Assembly: GCF_003049665.1 (NCBI RefSeq)
Contig: NZ_PYWM01000007.1
Coordinates: forward strand, 1 to 64,000
Source of the DNA: Lysinibacillus mangiferihumi
GTDB taxonomy: Bacteria; Bacillota; Bacilli; Bacillales_A; Planococcaceae
Length of the DNA stretch: 64,000 bases
Direction: 5' to 3'
Positions 58,352-64,000 of this stretch are shown in pieces (the stretch's first letter is position 1; each line of letters begins with the position of its first letter). The translations under genes and the position numbers were made by a program. The notes beneath the pieces were generated by a model. That model made no database searches. It saw only the letters and a list, made by a program, of their open reading frames with translations, and was not told the DNA's origin.

Positions 58352-58528
58352 ACAAAAGAGAAAAAGTGTTAGATTGCCTAAAGTCAATCTAACACTTTTT
58401 CTCTATCGTTGTTGTCCGCTATGGCGGGACTTTCCGCGGGGGCACTGTAAGCCACATTGCGGAATGCCCACGTCTTACATGTTGTGCTGTTCTGAGCAGG
58501 AGTCAGCGCCTACGTCAACAACTAGTGC
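58352..58528 (+). repeat. Dispersed ~185-bp repeat, copy D
   Basis: AAAAGAG, the 16-bp hairpin with loop CCTAAAGT, CTCTATCGTTGTTGTCCGC, TATGGCGG, GTAAGCCACA, GGAATGCCCACGTC, and CAACAACTAGTG at the end. It has diverged more than B and C, and TTTTTTGC is TTTTTCTC here. It lies between convergent pepQ-type and ald genes and is the main content of the gap 58293-58687. Confidence 0.85.
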
Positions 58529-58687
58529 TAGCTTCAAATTTTTTATTTATTTTAAAAGGAAGAATTGCTAATCCACTTCTGTTACATAAATGGATATTTC
58601 TATCCTTCTTTTAGCATTTTATGGTTCAGATGTATTCATACGTAACGAATAGCAACCACAGGATATATTAATTTTAGTTATTCATTA

Positions 58688-59803
58688 TTATTGTATTAAT
58701 TCATCCACATTCACATATGGCAAGCCTTGTGCTTCTGCTACCGCTTTATAAGTAATATTCCCCTCTAATGCATTCACACCTTTTTTCAATGCAGGATTGT
58801 CAATACATGCTTGCTTATAGCCTTTATTGGCAATTTGCAACGCATATGGAATTGTATTATTTGTTAAAGCAATCGTTGAAGTACGTGGCACAGCCCCTGG
58901 CATATTGGCAACAGCATAGTGTACTACCCCATGCTTAACATACGTTGGATCATCATGTGTTGTAACACGATCAGATGTCGCAAAAATTCCACCTTGGTCA
59001 ATCGCAATATCCACAACAACAGAACCTGGTTGCATCGATTGAATCATTTCTTCCGAAACTAACTTTGGTGCCTTTGCTCCAGGAATTAGAACAGCACCGA
59101 CAACTAAATCTGAGTGTTTCACAGATTCTGCAATATTATATGGGTTAGACATTAATGTTTGAACATCGCGGCCAAACATATCTTCTAATTGACGTAGACG
59201 TTCTGGACTTAAATCAATAACTGTTACATCTGCTCCCATACCAACTGCAATTTTCGCAGCGTTTGTTCCGGCGATTCCGCCACCAATTACTGTTACTTTA
59301 CCGCGTTGTACACCTGATACACCACCTAGTAAAATCCCTTTACCACCGTGATTTTTCTCTAAATATTGCGCACCAATTTGCGTTGCCATTTTACCAGCTA
59401 CTTCACTCATTGGTGTTAATAAAGGTAATGAACCATTGCCAAGTTGAACCGTTTCATAGGCAATACCTACAACTTTTTTCTCTATTAATGCCTGCGTTAA
59501 TTCACGCTCTGGCGCTAAGTGCAAGTAGGTAAATAAGATTTGTCCCTCATAAAAGTAATCGTATTCCGATGCTACGGGTTCTTTTACTTTTAAAATCATT
59601 TCTTGAGCCCACGCTTCTTTTGCCGATGCAACGATATGTGCACCTGCTGCTACGTAATCTGCATCTGTAAAACTAGAACCGATACCAGCTCCTGTTTCAA
59701 TATACACTTCGTGCCCAGCATGCGTTAAGGATACAACTCCTGCTGGTGTCATTGCTACGCGATTTTCGTTGTTTTTAATTTCCTTTGGAATACCAATCTT
59801 CAT
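58688..59803 (-). CDS. ald: Alanine dehydrogenase
   Basis: A 371-residue enzyme turning L-alanine into pyruvate and ammonia with NAD; needed for sporulation in B. subtilis. [23 protein letters not shown] at the start, the NAD fold [28 protein letters not shown] and the catalytic [28 protein letters not shown] precedes the ATG. No adeR regulator gene adjoins. Confidence 0.97.
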   Translation of the reverse strand: MKIGIPKEIKNNENRVAMTPAGVVSLTHAGHEVYIETGAGIGSSFTDADYVAAGAHIVASAKEAWAQEMILKVKEPVASEYDYFYEGQILFTYLHLAPERELTQALIEKKVVGIAYETVQLGNGSLPLLTPMSEVAGKMATQIGAQYLEKNHGGKGILLGGVSGVQRGKVTVIGGGIAGTNAAKIAVGMGADVTVIDLSPERLRQLEDMFGRDVQTLMSNPYNIAESVKHSDLVVGAVLIPGAKAPKLVSEEMIQSMQPGSVVVDIAIDQGGIFATSDRVTTHDDPTYVKHGVVHYAVANMPGAVPRTSTIALTNNTIPYALQIANKGYKQACIDNPALKKGVNALEGNITYKAVAEAQGLPYVNVDELIQ

Positions 59804-59913
59804 ATTTCCAATCCCCTTTCATAACCTATGAACTAAGCAATTTTCATCAAAATACGTTTCATCGTAAATGATGCACCCCTTGCATTTCCATCTTACCAAA
59901 CATGTGAAAAAAA

Positions 59914-59929
59914 TGCTTTAATTAAAGCA
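59914..59929. promoter_or_regulatory. 16-bp palindrome upstream of ald
   Basis: TGCTTTAATTAAAGCA reads the same on both strands, about 110 bp before ald in the 298-bp gap between the divergent ald and uspA genes. Possible operator; regulator not known. Confidence 0.4.
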
Positions 59930-60101
59930 AATACTAATTAAATTTACAATATTTATAAAATATCAAATAGTAAGACTATTAAAGATATAAGAGGCATTGT
60001 ACAGTAAATGCCTTCACTTTTTCACAAATTTTCTTCGGAAAGTATTTCCTTTAGAAAATCATTTGATATAATATCATTATACAAATAGGGAGGTAATACA
60101 A

Positions 60102-60551
60102 ATGGCTAATCATTATAAAAGCATTGTAGTTGCAGTAGACGGTTCTAAAGAGGCAGAGTACGCTTTTCGTAAATCAATCGATGTTGCTAAACGTAACGAA
60201 GGTGCTGTTTTAAACCTAGTAAATGTTATTGATACACGTTCATTCGCTGCTATTGAAGCATATGACCGTTCAATTGCAGAGCGTGCACAAGCTTTCTCTG
60301 AAGAATTATTAAATGGTTACAAAAAACAAGCTGAAGAAGAAGGCTTAACAAACGTAAACCTTGTAATCGAGTATGGATCTCCTAAAAATATTATTACAAA
60401 AGAGCTTTCTAAAATCGTTGATGCAGATTTAATTATTTGTGGCGCTACTGGTTTAAATGCAGTAGAACGCTTCCTAATCGGTTCAGTATCTGAAGCAATC
60501 GTACGTTCTGCAAATTGCGACGTACTTGTTATCCGTACACCAGAAGCTTAA
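60102..60551 (+). CDS. uspA: Universal stress protein
   Basis: A 149-residue UspA-fold protein. It has the start VVAVDGSKEAEYAFRKS and the ATP-binding end CGATGLNAVERFLIGSVSEAIVRSANCDVLVIR (GxxG...GSVS). Such proteins bind ATP and aid survival in stress. GGGAGG precedes the ATG; a TATAAT lies about 30 bp upstream. Confidence 0.95.
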   Translation: MANHYKSIVVAVDGSKEAEYAFRKSIDVAKRNEGAVLNLVNVIDTRSFAAIEAYDRSIAERAQAFSEELLNGYKKQAEEEGLTNVNLVIEYGSPKNIITKELSKIVDADLIICGATGLNAVERFLIGSVSEAIVRSANCDVLVIRTPEA

Positions 60552-60562
60552 TCGCAATACAT

Positions 60563-60592
60563 AAAAAGGTATCCTAATTCGGATACCTTTTT
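60563..60592. terminator. Bidirectional terminator, uspA/ytxK
   Basis: AAAAAGGTATCC/GGATACCTTTTT with a five-base loop between the convergent genes. Confidence 0.92.
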
Positions 60593-60599
60593 TATTATT

Positions 60600-61529
60600 T
60601 TATTTTCCTTCTTGCCACATCTTCACTTTCTCAAAAAACAGTGCAAGTGCTTGTTTATTTTGCATATTTGGTACTTTCGCCAATAATACTTCTTTCGGGG
60701 CTTTAAAAGCTTCCCCTTGCTTTTGTAAAATCACAATACTTTTTTCAAGTGCTTTATTGGCAAACATTGTATCTGGCAATTGAATAATCGCTTGAATCCA
60801 AGCATGCTTTTGGATGTACTTATGCAGTTGCTTCGACTGTTCTGATTCAAAAAGATGTGTTGGCGCTAAGAAAAATAAATAACCTCCGTCTTTCGTATAA
60901 TTGATAGATTGCTCAATAAATAAATGATGAGCATAGCTCATGCCTTCAGAAGCACAAAGCTCATAATCTAGTGCTACTTCCTCATTCGGATAGTATCCGA
61001 CTGGTAAATCACAAACAATCGCATCTACAGGATCCACCAATAAGTCTTGCAACGCATCTTGGCGATATAAAGAAACTGGTTGCTCTGTTAAATCTGCTGT
61101 TGCTGCAGCTAATTGGATAAGTAACTCATCTACCTCCACACCTGATGCTTCTAATTTTCCATCAAGTAAATTCATAACTGTTAACAATAAATTACCTGTT
61201 CCCACTGCTGGGTCCATGATTGTCAGCTTTTCTTTCTCTAATCGATCTGCAAAAATTTGTTCAACAAAATAACCAACTAATAAACCAAGCGTATCTGGCG
61301 TCATTTGATGATTTGGCTGGGAACCTTTGCGCATCCCTTTTAAAATCGCAATTTGAATAGATTTACGCACATCTTCTTTCGTTGCTCCTTGTTGGGAGAA
61401 ATCTACTTCTCCATCAAGCCATGCTTCTAGTCCATCAAGCACACCTTCAAGCAATGTCGCATCTTGCTCTTTTTCTATTTTTTCTGCATGCTCATTCAGC
61501 ATCCCAAATAGTTTTTCAATTTTTTCCAT
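60600..61529 (-). CDS. ytxK: N6-methyltransferase-like protein YtxK
   Basis: A 309-residue SAM-dependent methyltransferase of the N6_Mtase type. AdoMet motif: IMDPAVGTGNLLLTVMN. The NPPY-type catalytic motif is changed to CDLPVGYYP. No target-recognition domain is seen. YtxK relatives of Bacillus have unknown substrates, and the altered motif makes adenine-N6 DNA methylation doubtful. GAAAGGAAG lies before the ATG. In B. subtilis it lies beside ackA; this window has tpx next to it. Confidence 0.9.
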   Translation of the reverse strand: MEKIEKLFGMLNEHAEKIEKEQDATLLEGVLDGLEAWLDGEVDFSQQGATKEDVRKSIQIAILKGMRKGSQPNHQMTPDTLGLLVGYFVEQIFADRLEKEKLTIMDPAVGTGNLLLTVMNLLDGKLEASGVEVDELLIQLAAATADLTEQPVSLYRQDALQDLLVDPVDAIVCDLPVGYYPNEEVALDYELCASEGMSYAHHLFIEQSINYTKDGGYLFFLAPTHLFESEQSKQLHKYIQKHAWIQAIIQLPDTMFANKALEKSIVILQKQGEAFKAPKEVLLAKVPNMQNKQALALFFEKVKMWQEGK

Positions 61530-61550
61530 ACATAACTTCCTTTCACGCAG

Positions 61551-61585
61551 AAAAGAGCCGTGACAAAACCTGTCACAGCCCTTTT
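61551..61585 (-). terminator. Terminator after tpx
   Basis: AAAAG.GC.GTGACA and TGTCAC.GC.CTTTT arms with a T-run on the minus strand, 33 bp past tpx. Confidence 0.82.
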
Positions 61586-61617
61586 GTCTAGTATTATCTT
61601 AGCCTAAAAGAAGCAAA

Positions 61618-62121
61618 TTATGCTAGTGCTTTCACTGCTGCAATTGCTGCTTCATAGTTTGGATGATCTGTAGCCTCAGGTACATACTCGACATAAGTCA
61701 CTTTGCCAGTTGCATCTACCACAAAAACGGCACGTGCTAGAAGGCGTAATTCTTTAATATATACGCCATATGCTTCACCAAATGACAGGTCACGATGATC
61801 TGAAACTGTTTGAACAGCATCAATTCCTGCAGCTCCGCACCAACGTTTTTGGGCAAATGGCAGGTCAACTGATACTGTATAAATTACTACATCATCGCCT
61901 AAATTTGTAGCTTCCTCATTAAAACGGCGCGTTTGTGCATCACATACACCTGTATCTAATGATGGGACTACGCTAAACAAGCGAATTTTACCTTCTGAAT
62001 CTTTTAAAGAAACAGGTGATAAATCATTTGCTAATACTGTGAAATCCGGAGCTTGGTCTCCAACCTTTACTTCGTTACCTATTAGTGTTACTGGACCCTT
62101 TTTAAATGTAATTTGTGCCAT
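61618..62121 (-). CDS. tpx: Thiol peroxidase
   Basis: A 167-residue peroxiredoxin (Tpx). Peroxidatic Cys60 in [14 protein letters not shown], resolving Cys95 in RWCGAAG. It reduces hydroperoxides using thioredoxin. TAGGAGG precedes the ATG. Confidence 0.97.
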   Translation of the reverse strand: MAQITFKKGPVTLIGNEVKVGDQAPDFTVLANDLSPVSLKDSEGKIRLFSVVPSLDTGVCDAQTRRFNEEATNLGDDVVIYTVSVDLPFAQKRWCGAAGIDAVQTVSDHRDLSFGEAYGVYIKELRLLARAVFVVDATGKVTYVEYVPEATDHPNYEAAIAAVKALA

Positions 62122-62274
62122 GTTAACGCCTCCTAATCATCATATGTACATAATCTTACTAAATGTAGGGAAATAATTGCAACTAGGACAGCTTATCTTC
62201 ATGCAATTATTGTGATGGCTTGTCAGCTACCACTCCTATTTACACTGTTCACAAACATTTTTGAAGATAATTAC

Positions 62275-62312
62275 AAAAAAATGTTAGATGACTGTAATCA
62301 TCTAACATTTTA
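62275..62312 (-). terminator. Terminator after yteJ
   Basis: AAATGTTAGATGA/TCATCTAACATTT, 13 bp, with a T-run on the minus strand. The stem resembles the GTGTTAGATTG hairpin of the dispersed repeats but lacks their body. Confidence 0.85.
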
Positions 62313-62370
62313 CATATCAAAAATTTACCTCACTTTGTCAAGTCACTCAAAGTTATGTTTTGCCTGCTGA

Positions 62371-62979
62371 TCATTCCTCAGGCTTCTCCTCCAACTTTTC
62401 AGGCTCTTTAGCAGTTTCCTGAATAGTTGCTGGCGTTTGTACTGTTGCTTGCACAGTTTCTTTTGCTATATACACCTTTTCATGAACAACCGTAGTCTCC
62501 GCAAAATAATCATGTATACCTTGATTGTCAGGTAAAATCGCAACTAAAATATACAGCGGCGTAAAGATATTACTGATTAAGCGACCAATCCATTCTCTGA
62601 ACAGCACATCTGACCATTGGAGTTTATCATGTTTCAGCGATACAACGCGTAACCCTAATGCCATTTTCCCTAAAGTTTGCCCGAAAAATTTCGTCATCAA
62701 AACAAAGTAACAATAATAAAGAACAGCTGAAATAATTGAGATAGGTGCATACCACACCGATTCTGATAATGACCAGTCCATTAAGTAAAATATTGGATTA
62801 ACAGCAATTCCTATTATTGCAGAAATAATTAATCCATCTAGGACAAATGCCCAAAAACGTACCCAAAACCCTGCGGTCTTCAATTCATAGTTTGTCATCA
62901 CTGTAGGCGTCACTGTTTTATCTAGCAATTCTTGGCTTATCGAGGGTGTCCCTTGCAAAACGAAATCATTGTTTGTCAT
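62371..62979 (-). CDS. yteJ: RDD family membrane protein YteJ
   Basis: A 202-residue RDD protein: AGFWVRFWAFVLDGLIISAIIG, a second span pair, GQTLGKMALGLRVVSL and a third span, then a long Thr/Glu-rich tail. It lies 12 bp after sppA. In B. subtilis sppA-yteJ is a SigW operon, and YteJ inhibits SppA. The same link is likely here. AAGGAGG precedes the ATG. Confidence 0.9.
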   Translation of the reverse strand: MTNNDFVLQGTPSISQELLDKTVTPTVMTNYELKTAGFWVRFWAFVLDGLIISAIIGIAVNPIFYLMDWSLSESVWYAPISIISAVLYYCYFVLMTKFFGQTLGKMALGLRVVSLKHDKLQWSDVLFREWIGRLISNIFTPLYILVAILPDNQGIHDYFAETTVVHEKVYIAKETVQATVQTPATIQETAKEPEKLEEKPEE

Positions 62980-62991
62980 GGTATGCCCTCC

Positions 62992-64000
62992 TTAGTATTC
63001 ACCATATAAATACATCATTTTTGGTGCCTTGTATTCCGTCATAATTTTCATCAACATTTTTTCTTCAGCCGAAGGACCAAATAGTGAACCTACTTTCATG
63101 CCAATTAATGACGGTAAGCCTCCTTGATTATACGAGTATTCGAAAAGGACAGCATCCTCTAATCCAAAATCTTGTCGTAAAGCTGCAATTGCCGCTTGCT
63201 CATCGCCAATTTCGTCAATTAAGCCTGCTTCAAGTGCCTTTGTACCGCCAAGAATTCGACCATCTGCTACCTTTTTTACATCTGCTTCAGACATATTTCG
63301 TCCTTTTTCAACTATATCAACGAACTCTTCATACGATTCATTAATCATATCTTGCATCATAGCACGTTCTTCTGCAGTAATTTCACGCGTAGGGCTTAGC
63401 ATATCTTTATGTTGCCCTGATTTAAACGTTTCAAATTTCACGCCAACTTTTTCGGCTAATTCCTGATAATTAATAGATTGCATAATGACACCAATAGAAC
63501 CTGTTATTGTATCACGATGTGCATAAATTTTATCTGCTGGTGCTGAAATGTAGTAACCACCCGACGCTGCCATTGAATCCATAGACACGTAGATAGGAAT
63601 TTCACGCTCTTCTTTAATTTCTAACAATTTCTTATAAATTTCTGCCGATTCCTTTACTCCACCACCTGGAGTATTCACACTTAGTACAATCCCCTGTACT
63701 GTATCATCAGCTAAAATATTATCCAATTGATTTAAGAAAAACTGGTGATCGTAAGAAACGGATTGCCATAATGAATTCGATCCAACATCTTGAATCGTCC
63801 CATCCACTTTCAAATATGCGATACGTTTTGTATGATCTTCACCTTCAATAACCGTTTCGTATACATCTAAATTTTTGCCAGCCATCACGCTATCAAAATT
63901 ACTAAAGAAATCTGATTTAAAAATTGCCATAATCGTGTTAAGTCCTAATGAAAACACTAATAACACAGCTGCAACTGCTAAGGCTATCCACCTTTTTGTA
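62992..64000 (-). CDS. sppA: Signal peptide peptidase SppA (start outside window)
   Basis: The frame stays open to the window edge; about 336 residues are seen. The N-terminus continues past the edge as ...TKRWIALAVAAVLLVFSLG, an N-terminal anchor. The protease part has VNTPGGGVKESAEIYKK, the nucleophile in SMAASGGYYISAPADKIYAHRDTITGSIGV and the general-base Lys in KSGQHKDMLSP. SppA degrades signal peptides and cleaves in or near the membrane, and confers resistance to some peptides. Confidence 0.94.
   Translation of the reverse strand, partial: TKRWIALAVAAVLLVFSLGLNTIMAIFKSDFFSNFDSVMAGKNLDVYETVIEGEDHTKRIAYLKVDGTIQDVGSNSLWQSVSYDHQFFLNQLDNILADDTVQGIVLSVNTPGGGVKESAEIYKKLLEIKEEREIPIYVSMDSMAASGGYYISAPADKIYAHRDTITGSIGVIMQSINYQELAEKVGVKFETFKSGQHKDMLSPTREITAEERAMMQDMINESYEEFVDIVEKGRNMSEADVKKVADGRILGGTKALEAGLIDEIGDEQAAIAALRQDFGLEDAVLFEYSYNQGGLPSLIGMKVGSLFGPSAEEKMLMKIMTEYKAPKMMYLYGEY

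Noticed and set aside
62275-62312. Fifth copy of the dispersed repeat (TGTTAGAT hairpin)
   Set aside because: Only the stem is similar; none of the body motifs (GTCCGCT, GTAAGCCGC, CAACTAGT) follow on either side, so it is called a plain terminator.

Overview
The window looks like chromosome from a spore-forming, low-GC Firmicute of the Bacillaceae/Caryophanaceae type, most probably Lysinibacillus or a close relative. This is judged from gene order and protein character, not from a database search. Spore genes are present (an SspI-type and an H-type small acid-soluble protein, a YaaH/SleL-like LysM hydrolase). The long minus-strand backbone follows the Bacillus subtilis order: polA-mutM-coaE-gapB-nrdR-dnaB-dnaI-thrS-infC-rpmI-rplT-ysdA, with ysdB and ysdC beside it. 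Further along come phoPR, mdh-icd-citZ, fxsA-pyk-pfkA-accA-accD, dnaE, nrnA, ytpI, ytoI, ytkL, a pepQ-type peptidase, ald, uspA, ytxK, tpx, yteJ and sppA. Most genes are on the minus strand.

Layout. 1-9.6 kb is accessory or peripheral: the 5' end of a group II intron, a flavin oxidase, spore genes, an EAL/degenerate-GGDEF protein, a small sigma factor and a GlcD-type oxidase. 9.1-13.6 kb holds an acetyltransferase, a tiny lipoprotein, and a glutaredoxin/two-flavin-monooxygenase set resembling the B. subtilis cmoI-cmoO-cmoJ (S-alkylcysteine) genes, with a LysR regulator. 13.7-18 kb has argF with ARG boxes, a candidate structured RNA, a DUF2975/Xre pair beside a decayed DUF2975 copy, a M42 peptidase and a dUTPase. 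18-32 kb is translation, replication and repair, with an L20-type leader before infC and a T-box before thrS. 32.5-36 kb holds hflK-hflC and lrgA-lrgB. 36.4-54 kb is phosphate sensing, TCA cycle, glycolysis, fatty-acid initiation and dnaE. 54-64 kb is conserved housekeeping, ending inside sppA.

Control signals that can be read include a SigW-type promoter before ysdB, an ARG-box/promoter overlap before argF, CcpA-type cre sites around the citZ promoter, a FadR-type palindrome before a GntR gene, and many Rho-independent terminators. Two starts appear to be rare non-AUG codons of the IF3-sensitive class: AUU for infC (known in relatives) and AUC for dnaI (unexpected).

The least ordinary material lies between genes. 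A dispersed repeat of about 185 bp, headed by a perfect terminator-like hairpin, occurs three times. A fourth hairpin carries a group II intron exactly where the repeat body should begin. An array of 11 to 12 hairpin units lies behind rplT. A family of short GTGCCAGGCAC repeats is scattered through intergenic gaps, and a strongly folded stretch lies behind argF.
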